Source: Diphasiastrum complanatum (Eukaryota > Streptophyta > Lycopodiopsida > Lycopodiales > Lycopodiaceae). Taken from it: DNA of 64,000 bases. The first letter of the stretch is position 1, and each line of letters starts with the position of its first letter. The position numbers were made by a program, and so were the translations under genes. A model generated the notes under the pieces. That model was not told the origin of the DNA, ran no database searches, and was given only the letters and a program-made list of their open reading frames with translations. The stretch spans positions 20,099,349 through 20,163,348 of the forward strand of contig CM055102.1 in assembly GCA_029204225.1 (NCBI GenBank). Reading direction: 5' to 3'. Positions 22,926-32,289 of this stretch are shown here, piece by piece.

Positions 22926-24705
22926 CTACGCTGATGTGGTCGTCCTGTGTGCACAATGGTTTATTGATATCAATGGCTATTGGGGGTAGCCTTCGATCCC
23001 AAAAACCCTTGAATCTTGCCAGAAATGCTACCAAGCCACAATTGTCTGCAAAATATCTTACGTCGTGATCCGGGTTGCCATGGTACTTCTGGTAGAATAC
23101 ACTGCAATTGGTGACCATGTCTTCGGCTAAGTTGCCAGTATCGACGCCTGTGATCTTGGGCCAAAATGGCCGATTCTTGACTTTGGTGGTAGGAAATGGT
23201 TCTCACCTCGCTACCGAATAATAATATGGATTTGTACGCATGTAGGAGGGTGCTTCGAGATACTGTGCCATGGAGGTTTTGCTCTGCAGGAAGAGTTGAT
23301 GATGCTTAAGGGGTTGTGGACCCAGGAGTTTGACTATTTCTTTATGTATTTTACACTGGTCTAGATCTGGCAATATGTAGCCCCGCGCTCCTTGGTGGTT
23401 GGATATTGCTTGGAAAATTCTTGAGAGGCCCGCAACTCCTTGCTTGGTTCTATGGGTGTGATTCTATGCCGGATGGTTGGTGCTTCAGAGGCAATGGCAT
23501 GCTGAATTTGGGGATCAGGTTCAAGGGAGAGAGGAGGGGAAGGGTTAGCTTCAGCAATTCTTTGTGATTCAGGGGAAAATTGGCGTTGAATAAATGGAAG
23601 GGTAGTGGTGTCGAGGGGGTTAGATGCAGTGGAAGGAAAAAGATAATATTGGGAGTTGGTACCACTAGAGCCTGATGGATTGTTTGGTGCTTGAGCTCCT
23701 TGCCCCAGGGGTTGGCCTTGAAAGGATGAGCCTTGAGTAGCAGGAGGAGGCTGCTGAAATCTTGCTCCATATCCACCATCTAGTCCATCAAAGTGGTGCC
23801 TGGAATCATGGAACTGGGTGTGCTCTGCATGGATAGACGACGTTGACTGGGTAGCTATCTTTAACCGTTCTTCCAGGGTGGCAATGTGCTGGTTCAGGGC
23901 CTTGACGGAAGCAGTGTATTATTGTTGGAGTTTAGTGTGATGCTCCGTCGTGGCTTTCAGCTTTTGGGCCAATGTTTGATAGGCTTGGAATTGGAGTTCC
24001 CTCAAGAATAGCCGGTGGGGCTAAGTCATTCAAATCCACCAATTCCAGCTGTTCTTTCATAGTGGAACGTGCGGCTTGTGCATCTGCTATAGCCTTGTCC
24101 CTTTCTACTGTAATGTTATCAATGGCAGTTTGCATGTTGGATACCCTCAGTTGGAGCTGGTTTTGGAGGTGGACGAGATGATACCTGAGAGGGTTTAAGA
24201 CTCCCTTCGGATTCAGCATCTTCAGTCCCGATGTCATTGGATAAAATTTCTTGAGGTACGTCGGCTTCAGTGCTGACCGCCTTTCCTTTCTGCTTCTTAG
24301 TTGGTGGTGCTGGTGAAACGGGTTCTGCTGTCGGTTGTGGGATGGCGCGCTTCTTGGTGCTCGGATAGACATTCTCGAGCTATGATGGCAGTAGCCGCTC
24401 GAGATCCCAATTGTTTGGTGACCAACATGTGGAGAAGATATCCACACTTGGTAGTTGGTTTCCTAGATTTTAGGGCCCCGCACAACTTATCTAATATCTT
24501 CTCAGCCCACTTGTAGTTTTGAGTGGGGAGATCGCTTGGTAGTATGCGATCCATCTTGGTGGTATGGACTTCGACCATGGTGATGAGAATTTCTGATGCC
24601 GCCCGGAGATGGGGATCCGTGAGGAGGCGGATGGCGATCCTGTCGCTGGTTTGGGCAATAGTTTTGTTGTCCTCTATCAAAAACTTGGTAAAATACTTGG
24701 TATTA
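22926..24705 (-). pseudogene. Coiled-coil ORF of the unclassified LTR element, copy 3 (divergent)
   Basis: Same layout as copies 1 and 2, but distant. The N-terminal helical domain (24680-24300) has KLCGALKSRKPTTKCGYLLHML, matching copy 1 SGELKRAIKSNTKQQFGVGSLLSLL. A coiled-coil region (about 24170-23930) has LQLRVSNMQTAIDNITVERDKA. A Pro/Gln-rich linker (23780-23450) follows. The C-terminal domain (23210-22926) has YFADNCGLVAFLARF and DRRLPPIAIDINKPL, like copy 1 ...LLASVATKWDDCLPLLAFDPNKP. Frames are broken. It sits between two same-direction copia LTRs (22431, 25240) but in the opposite orientation. Function unknown. Confidence 0.55.
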
Positions 24706-24969
24706 TAACTTGTGGCTTTGCAATGAACATACAGGCATAGCAGATTTGGATCGGGATGGGCAGTCCATCATGGAAGATGTAAAAAACATCAAGTGCTATA
24801 TGAGTTGTCAAGTTCTATGAAATGCTAAAGAGGCCTTTTGACACGGTGCTTTTTCAGAAGTTACGAACTTAGTCCCAAGCAACTTCATTGTTAATGTTCA
24901 GTTGATTCTATCATTTGGTGCTATTTAGTGCTCATTCAATGCGTGATGCTTCGCAATGTGAGATCTACT

Positions 24970-25239
24970 GCAATAGTTATGGATGAATGAATAAGAAGGA
25001 AAATTCTTGTTAGATCATTAGCATTTCTTGTGCACTGGCAACACATCAATCCATCTTTTATACACACAAACATAAATATCACTACATCAAGGGCAAGGTT
25101 CTCAACAAGGAGGTGAGCTTGACGTATTGTAGAATGTAGGACATGTTTGCAGATATATTCACCAAAGCATTAATTAATAATGCACACAACAAATTTTGTG
25201 CATTGCTTAGTCTGAAGATCAAGGCATTCTTAAGGGAGG
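24970..25239 (+). pseudogene. Copia RNase H C-terminal fragment and polypurine tract
   Basis: From about 25035 the frame reads KYHYIKGKVLNKEVSLTYC, then a stop, then DMFADIFTKALINN, the end of copia RNase H (the RYHYIREK...VADIFTKAL signature). A purine run, TTAAGGGAGG (25230-25239), directly precedes the LTR at 25240. Upstream parts of pol are absent or unreadable. Confidence 0.75.
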
Positions 25240-26112
25240 TATTGGATTTATCTCCTCTACTCTCCTAAATCCCATTTTAATCTGCCTCCATTCATGTTGC
25301 ATTTTTACTCACGTTGTCGCACAGTTTGCATATTTACATGTAAAATAAGACTAATGAATAAAAGACGACTGTCTGCATAAATACAAGTGAATTCTCACAG
25401 ATGAAGAAAAGGCAAAAAAATGCGACACTGTGTTTTTTCTTACACACATTTTGTGACAGGCCAAAAAGGTGACACTACCTTACAATATACCAAAGGTGCC
25501 CTAGGAAGCGAAGGCACTCTATAAATCAAATCTTAAGGCATTTTGTTAGAGTGACGCCTTTTTCGCATCTTCACCAACGTTCATTTCAGCAAAAGTTGAC
25601 GTCGCGGCCTTCTCACACTCATCCCATGCAACTCTGCAATCAGATTTGACAACGACAACAGCCATCCACGATCTCCTACAAACAGCACATCCACTTTGTA
25701 CTTTCTTCATCTGCACACCCGTAACATTGTGTATATATATTGAATACCATATGCATATTCAAAGCGATTGTGATCAAGAGAACAAGTGTGTGTGTAAAAT
25801 AATAGCATCAGAAGCTTATCAGAGATAGACGAAGCAGATGCCTTGCGCATTGATTCTTTATTGTCAGTAATAGGTTAATTTCTTTTTCAGATTGAATTAG
25901 CTTTGTAGAGCATGCGGTTTTGCCTGCTATTGTCTTGTGCTCTACCACATTATTGACATGTATATTTTGCTATACTTAATCTGATAACAGCTCTTTTGTT
26001 CTGCGTTCAGATTTGTGTTGATATTGCTATGCTTATTTCATTCTATCTTACTTTCTTGTTGCTCAATCTGGTAATCTATCCATAGCGAGTTATTATTAGT
26101 CTAGTTGTTGGC
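25240..26112 (+). repeat. Copia LTR, copy B (3' LTR)
   Basis: Starts TATTGGATTTATCTCC (first G of TG lost) right after the polypurine tract. The first 490 bp match copy A; the full length matches the inverted LTR at 36180-37019, ending about TCTAG.T.TTGGCGA. The exact end is uncertain. Confidence 0.75.
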
Positions 26113-26260
26113 GACTAATATTTAGTCTTGCCTTTTGCGAATCATTCGCGACTGATTATCAATCTAGCTCAGTCTAGCTCTTCGCGAATCATTCGTGACA
26201 AATAATTTGTCTAGCTATTTCGCGACAAATTATTCTTCTGATGTTTTTGTTAACGTTTGG
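26113..26260. repeat. Short inverted/tandem TTCGCGA-type repeats
   Basis: Several phrases recur with self-complementary cores: GCGACTAATATTTAGTC, TTGCGAATCATTCGCGA, TTCGCGAATCATTCGTGACAAATAATTTGTC and TTTCGCGACAAATTATTC. They are separated by GTCTAGCT-like links and lie just beyond the LTR. Confidence 0.6.
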
Positions 26261-26637
26261 CTACGTAATCAGAACAACCGTGATTTCTATCACCAACGTT
26301 CTGTTTGTTTCCGATAGGTGTAGTCATGCTTAGGAAAGAAGTAATATAGCTCATTCCGCTGCGTACGAACACATTCCGTTCGAGTTCGTTTCTCGTTCGA
26401 GTTTCGAGTTCGTTTCTTTTTTGTGTTGGTTTTTCTTTTCGAGCTTATTTTTCATTCTCACACTCACACACCCTCCTTCTTCCAACATCAAAAAGTGTTT
26501 ATTGAATGTATTTTGAACTAATATAACTACAAAAAGTTTGTCTCTAAGTCTAAAATGAGCTTTGGCATCATATTGACAATTTACCAAAATATGACTAAAC
26601 TAGACTAAACTAGTTGAAAACTCTCGCAAGGTTCAGA

Positions 26638-26859
26638 CTACTTTCCTTTCTTTGGTTCCTTGGTGGCAGGAGGAGATTTGGGATGTGGCCAAAAAATTTG
26701 TGCAAATGTGTCATAAGTGTCCATGAGCCTGAATATCAATGTGAAATCTTTGGGCATTATAGTAAACCGTTTGGCATGAATGGCATCTGCTGATAGATTT
26801 CTAGTCACATGATGCACCTTCTGGACGTGAGCTTTGGGGATCAGAAATATCAAAGACAA
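26638..26859 (-). pseudogene. Histone H3 C-terminal fragment in a short open frame
   Basis: An open frame without an ATG (it starts at TTG). Codons at 26784-26737 read AIHAKRFTIMPKDFTL, against AIHAKRVTIMPKDIQL of canonical histone H3 (13 of 16 identical). Homology stops upstream at ...SAD and fades after FRL. The bases before the match are CTATCAGCAG, an acceptor-like site. The rest of H3 is not found nearby. After the match the frame runs a further 30 residues ending KEPKKGK. It is likely a retrocopy or exon relic of H3 or a CENH3-like gene. No histone function is expected. Confidence 0.65.
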
Positions 26860-27254
26860 TCAAATCAGTGACATAAGAGCTGCTCAAATTGCTAAGGATG
26901 CATGGGACATCCTAAGTTCACATGATAAGATTTATTGATGATTATTAATCCATTGTATTAGACAACACAATCAACCAAACAAAGTTGTCCTAAAAAAGAG
27001 TCTTGCTCACCTCTGCTTTTCAATCTAACACCGACTACATGAAAGCTACAACAAAGTAGTTAGAGTTTTTACAATTGTAGAACTAAGATTACATACTGAG
27101 ATTTAAAAAAGACTAAGAAATCTGTATAAAATGATTTTGTCGATAAATAGGTAATCTTCATTTGATGATACTTTCTTGCAATGGGCTCATATTTTGATCA
27201 CGAAATATGTTCGTCATCTTAAAATTTTGAAATTGGCAAGGATTCAAGAAATCT

Positions 27255-27370
27255 CACAATAGTCATGATCAATATTCACAGTAATTCATAATCGGTATTC
27301 ACAATAATCACAACCAATAATATTCACAATAATCACGATCAATATTTAGAATAATCACAATAAATATTCA
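27255..27370. repeat. AT-rich tandem repeat, about 23-bp unit
   Basis: Five imperfect copies of ATATTCACAATAATCACGATCA. They lie in gene-free sequence between the histone remnant and the gypsy fragment. Confidence 0.75.
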
Positions 27371-27679
27371 AGATATTTGCTTTTCAATATTCACGATTTT
27401 AGTTAATCATCGCCAACCATCAAACACGTAGTCTTCAGGACACATATATGAAAAGTCGATCGATTTATCATGAAAGAGATTTTGTATACATATTATGCAA
27501 AAGAAGATACTATTAAAAACAATCAAAATGAATTGTCAAAGAAATTATTAATATATATTGTCATTTGTCATAGTTCTTCATTTAAGCATGCAAGAGCACA
27601 ATAAGAAAAAGAAGAAGAAGAAACTAGAATATTGTGGAATTAAACGTGCATCAGCTTTCAAGTCTTCTACTCATATGCA

Positions 27680-28302
27680 TGAGCAAAACTCATGCAGGAA
27701 TTTGACTTTGAAGTGTGGTATATTAATCGCACCACGAATCGGGTAGCTGATGCACTTAGTCGAATTGGTGAAGTGCGTTAACGAGCTTTCTTTCACAGAC
27801 ATCAACAAAGATTTTTATCTCTCCCTGAGAGGTCTTTATGATAAAGACCCGCATTTTGGACCAATCTGGAAGAGGGTCTTAGTAGTTTCATCAAGCGAGA
27901 CTAATTTACATGGTAATCAGTCTGGGAGAAAGGATAAAAAGAGTGATGATGACTTTCCTATCCATAATGGACTGTTGTTCGTAAAAGGGAAGATTTGTGT
28001 GCTCGATGTGGATGCTATAGAAAAAAAAAATTCTTTATGAATGTCATGACTCACCGTGTGTGGGGGATCCATGCATACATGGTACTATAGATTTGGTACA
28101 AAGGATTTTTATTGGCCAAACCTTTAACCCTTTGTCGAATCTCATGTGGTCAAGTGTGAACAATGCCAGTTGAATAAGGCCGAACGCATTAAGGTGGTGG
28201 ATTGTTACATCCAATGGATATCCTAGATACAAAGTGGGATAGTATTTTCATGAATTTTGTGGCTAGGTTATCGTGGTCGAATAAACAGAATCATGCAATT
28301 TG
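27680..28302 (+). pseudogene. Ty3/gypsy RNase H end and integrase fragment
   Basis: Frame A reads FDFEVWYINRTTNRVADALSRI, the RNase H end (typically ..NVVADALSR). It is followed by a linker and GLLFVKGKICVLDVDAIEKK before the zinc-binding region. Shifted frames then give LYECHDSPCVG, LMWSSVNNA-type remnants and LHPMDILDTKWDSIFMNFVARL, NKQNHAIW. It is the same family as 14728-15130 but damaged by frameshifts. It is cut exactly after AIW at 28302 by palindromic DNA. Confidence 0.8.
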
Positions 28303-28560
28303 GCTTTGTGTGGATAATCCACGCGTGGATTATCCATGCCATACTAATTTTTTAAGTAAAAAAGGATTGGCTTTTGTGTGGATATTTTGTGGATAGTGCA
28401 TGGATAATTATCCAAGCGTGGATTGTCCACGCACTATCCATAGAAAATCCAGAGAGTTAAACTTGTGGATAGCGCGTGGAAAGTTTTCCATGCGCTATTC
28501 ACGCGATTTTTTTTTTACAAAAAAAAAAAAAATTGGCGCGGGAACACGATGGTTCCTCGC
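28303..28560. mobile_element. Palindrome-rich insertion (three stacked hairpins)
   Basis: It starts inside gypsy integrase. Hairpin 1 (28311-28336) is a perfect 26-bp palindrome, TGGATAATCCACG with its complement. Hairpin 2 (about 28393-28438) pairs TGGATAGTGC with GCACTATCCA around an inner TGGATAATTATCCA. Hairpin 3 (about 28463-28500) pairs GGATAGCGCGTGGAAA with TTTCCATGCGCTAT. A fourth small stem, GCGGGAAC/GTTCCTCGC, closes the block (28537-28562). This looks like a foldback or MITE-type DNA element. Terminal repeats and target duplication were not found. Confidence 0.5.
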
Positions 28561-28599
28561 GTCATTTTTGGTTTTGAGAGGCAAAAATCTATTTCCTAT

Positions 28600-29086
28600 T
28601 GTGTGAGAGGGAAGAGAAGAGAGTTGTGTGAGAGAGAAGAGAAGAGAAAAGAGAGAAAAAAGAAGAGTGAGGATGAGATGAGAGTGAAATGTGAAAATGC
28701 ATGAGATTTTTTTGCTTGTTTGTGTTTTGTTTGTGATTGTTATTGTTTTGCTTGTGATTGTTAGTGTTAATATTAATATCTTTTGTTTTTGTGATGTAGA
28801 TTTGGAGATGAGGAGAGATACATTGGAGATAAGAAAAGAGCTTGCATTGCAAAAGATTGGAAGAGCAAAATTTTAAAGTTATTGAAAGAAAGAAAGGATC
28901 TACAAGAAAAGGAGTATTGGAGAAGCATTCATTTCATTTTATATTGCATTAAATCATAGAGTGTATTTCTATTTTATTTAGATTATAAATTGCATCATCT
29001 CTATTTTACATAGACTATACATTGCATTCCATCATACTAAACTCATGTGCTTGAAAATCAAAAGGAGCTCATCCGAAGGATGGATG
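28600..29086. other. Purine-rich and low-complexity stretch, no gene recognised
   Basis: GAGA-rich sequence at 28606-28690, then a T/G-rich run ending TTTTTGTGATGTAG (acceptor-like, about 28798). A short frame EMRRDTLEIRKELALQKIGRA follows, resembling a helical tail of transposon-encoded or NAM-associated proteins. Too little remains to name it. Confidence 0.3.
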
Positions 29087-30415
29087 TCAGATTGATCCAT
29101 ATATTTGCATCCTCCAATAATGTTTGCATAAAGCATGCCAATCACTCCAATTGTACTCAGGGCCTCCACACACCATGAGTGAGACATAACTACCTGGAGG
29201 CACATCCACATGAGTGTGGATATACAAGCTTAGATAGGCGTTTGGAAATCGTAAGCTAGTCAAGAGCTGATAGGTTCCATTCAAGTATTGAAATGTATCA
29301 CCTACCCGAGGGAAAGGAACGGACTCTAGCCAACATCCATATCGTACACGGTTGAAACTTTAAGGTTTTTGGATGGCAAATAGGTGTGGTGGGACAATAC
29401 ATATGGTGTCAGATATTTGGTTCAAAACACTTGCATTCACATCACGAATACGCAAAGTTTTAACCTTTTTATTTGTCTCCGATGGCATGTTCTCCGATGG
29501 CATGTTCTATTTGATTTGTCTCCGATGACATGTTCTACCTACAAGAGGACGGTCCATAGTATTAATAGAAGAAGATTTGGAGGGGCTCTCAATGGGTGAC
29601 TCCATCCCATTCTCAAAAAACCCCAAAGGAAAATCTTCAACAACATCAACATCATTTATTGTGGCTGGACCTATGACCTCATCAACGTCGTCCATCAAAT
29701 CACACACCAAATTCTCATCCAGTGCCAATGATGATCCAAAATCTAGATAAAGTCTCATTATTTTGAGCCATCCACTAGGTGATTCTGAAGATGTGGATGG
29801 ACAGGTCAAGAATTTTTGCATGTCACCTGGTAATATAGGCTGATTGACGAGAATCACATGTGGTTGTAGTTCATTGGATGCAACATCAAGCACAATATTC
29901 TGATCAAAATCATGTTCACTTACCTGCAAGTACAAACAACAAACAATAATCTTTTTTGCAATAAGATAAATTACCATAAAACTTGCTAAATAAGAATGAA
30001 TAATTCACTGAAAATATTAAAGAAAGAAAACAAAGACTTAAAAAACTCTTTATCAAAATGGACACGTGACATGACAAATTATATTGAAGAACTTGTAACG
30101 TATTCTATGTCGTATACGAAAAGCATACAATAATCACAAACACAATGACGCACCAACTAGGTCCGTTGACATTTTTCATAATATTATCTTCTGTCAGACA
30201 CAAATGTTTGCCACTCATGTGTTGTTTGCAAAAACTAAATTGAAACATTTCGCAATGCGACACCTATAAAAGTGAAAATGAATTTTTCAGAAACTTGATC
30301 AGACTTGATCCAACAACATGTGCAAGATACTACATCATGAAAATTAATGCACTATGCACATTGATATTAAAAAAGACAAATTTTTTAAAAAATATTCAAA
30401 ATTATTTTTTTGTGA
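29087..30415 (-). pseudogene. Unknown repeated coding-like unit (inverted partner at 63203-64000)
   Basis: Minus-strand exon-like ORF 29977-29507. TTGTTTGTACTTGCAG immediately precedes codons VSEHDFDQNIVLDVAS, a good splice acceptor. The protein is acidic (DLMDDVDEVIGPATINDVDVVEDFPLG). A second open piece at 29284-29087 includes YIHTHVDVPPGSYVSLMVCG. The segment 29580-30415 has an inverted copy at 63203-64000, where a CAA codon is TAA and the acceptor CAG is CAA. I do not recognise the family. It is repeated, so probably transposon-borne; the acceptor suggests it was once spliced. Confidence 0.45.
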
Positions 30416-31347
30416 CCAAATTTGAAAATCATGGCAGTCAACATGAACATGGATCATTATGGCTTGCAAATACACCGATCTACGGTAAAGAAACGAAAAC
30501 TGAAATTGCCAAATTTATTGATATGTACATGTCGTGTGATAGTGCAAAACTCAATATACAAAACGTAGACATACAAACTCATCATCATCAATCGACATAT
30601 TATAAAACCCGAACTACTAGACAATGTCGCTTTCATTATCCCCATGACCACCAATGCCATACACCACTATTTTACATCCATATTCAAAAGCATAAGCAAA
30701 TAAAAAAAAATCTTTACCAAAATCTATATCGTGTTATCAAAGAAAAATAAGTTCTATTGATACAATAAAACATATAGGTTTTTGGACATGGTTTGTGACA
30801 TTGCAAATACCGTTTGTTCATTATATACAAGCAATAAAAGACAATCGATAAAAACGAACAATATTTCTAAAATGCAATCCAAAGACATATACACAAATAG
30901 TTTCAATCCATGCATAAGTCACCTTTGGAACACAAACATGAATTTGTAATATATTTTTGACCCATATGTAGCTGCAAGTTATTGTACATCATATTTCACA
31001 AAAATTGATACCTCACTTTCACAATCTTTAAAACGTGCATTTACAAATCTTTGTATCAAAATGTAGATACATTTACAAGACTAAAAAATATGGGAACCAC
31101 ATTCTTAAATGCACACCAAATGAGTGCACAACTTGCATCAGTTATTATATTATCATTACCTTTACATGCCTCTGCAATACCATCTACATTTATTAATACA
31201 GATCCAGAATCAACAAGAGCATTTGTTCTTAAAAAACAAAAAGATTTAGAATTTCTTTATCTCGATTCAACAAACATACGATATCCAACCAAAATTGAAA
31301 AATATCTCTCTCGACCTATTGACTACTCAAACCTTTCTTTAGCATAA
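30412..31347 (+). pseudogene. Helitron Rep/helicase fragment
   Basis: Two blocks in one frame, with stops between. 30412-30640 reads FENHGSQHEHGSLWLANTP, YGKETKTEIAKFIDMYMSCD and then CRFHYP, matching the E...GS.H.HGLLW...AP / KFID.YISCD / CRF.FP stretch of Helitron proteins. 31090-31347 reads MSAQLASVIILSLPLHAS, TFINTDPESTRAFVLKK, DSTNIRYPTKIEKYLSRP and LSLA, matching the MSAQEA...LGLP...FINT...R..VLK..I..Y..RP..L..LSLADF segment between Rep and the PIF1-like helicase. The catalytic HUH and helicase Walker motifs are not present. Confidence 0.75.
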
Positions 31348-31739
31348 TTCATTTCTGCAGATTGATTAACATCATCTGCTTCTATATAAACCATTTCAGA
31401 TATTCAAACACATGCTTACAAAATCATATCCATCATGCAAAGATGTTTACTGTGCAAACTATGACACAATACAACACAATAAACAAAAACTTAATTTTAA
31501 TCAAGAAACATGTACATATGTGCAGTTCAATTGGGAAGGTCTTGATAACAAATCATCAAGCACTAAGGCATCACTAAAACACGAACAATAACTATGATCT
31601 TGAAATTGAATTCCCAACTCATATACAATGCAACACAAAGAAATAATTCGCTAGGCTCCACAATTGGCATAAAAAATCATAACTCAAGATACATATTATT
31701 GTAAATTTGCAAAGTTAAATCACATGCAACATCTATGCA

Positions 31740-32285
31740 TCAGAATAATCTGACAAGTTGGCTACATGGGGACTGCCCTTTCCTTTGAGGTCTTGAAACT
31801 GACCTTCGATGAAGATGACATCTCGGCTACTGAATATCTTCGACTTGATGAGATTGAACAACTTGTAGGCTTGATCTGAAGTAGTGTAGCTGATGAAAAC
31901 ACATTTGATACTTTGGAAGTCGAGCTTCTTCTTGAGATCACGAGGTATCTGCGCAAAAGTAGTACATCCAAAAACTTGTAAGTTTCATAAAGAAGGTTTG
32001 GTACCTATCCAAACTTCGAATGGTGTTTTGTTTGAGAGGCCTTTAGTAGGACATCCGTTCTGAATATAAGTTGCTGTTGAAACAGCTTCAGCCCAGAAGG
32101 ACTTCGGAAGTATCGCATGTGATAACATGCACTTTGCCGATTCGACTAAGGTTTTGTTCTTTCTCTCAGCAAGACCATTTGACTGAGGTGAATAGAAGGT
32201 GATATATTGTTGCTCAATGCCATTGTTAAGGTAGTACTCCTTTAATTCACATGCAGAGAAGGAAATCTCTACCAAGCCAAGATAG
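31740..32285 (-). pseudogene. Ty1/copia integrase fragment, inverted relative to its neighbour
   Basis: Minus strand: KEYYLNNGIEQQYITFYSPQ, NGLAERKNKTLVESAKCML, PKSFWAEAVSTATYIQN, NKTPFEVWIGTKPSL. It then runs past a stop to FAQIPRDLKKKLDFQSIKCVFI and YKLFNLIKSKIFSSRDVIF. This is copia integrase from after the second catalytic Asp to the C-terminal domain. It meets the plus-strand copia at about 32285 head to head. Confidence 0.85.
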
Positions 32286-32289
32286 TCAG

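Noticed and set aside
30457-30660. Minus-strand ORF opposite the Helitron fragment
   Set aside because: The plus frame has clear Helitron motifs; this is its shadow.
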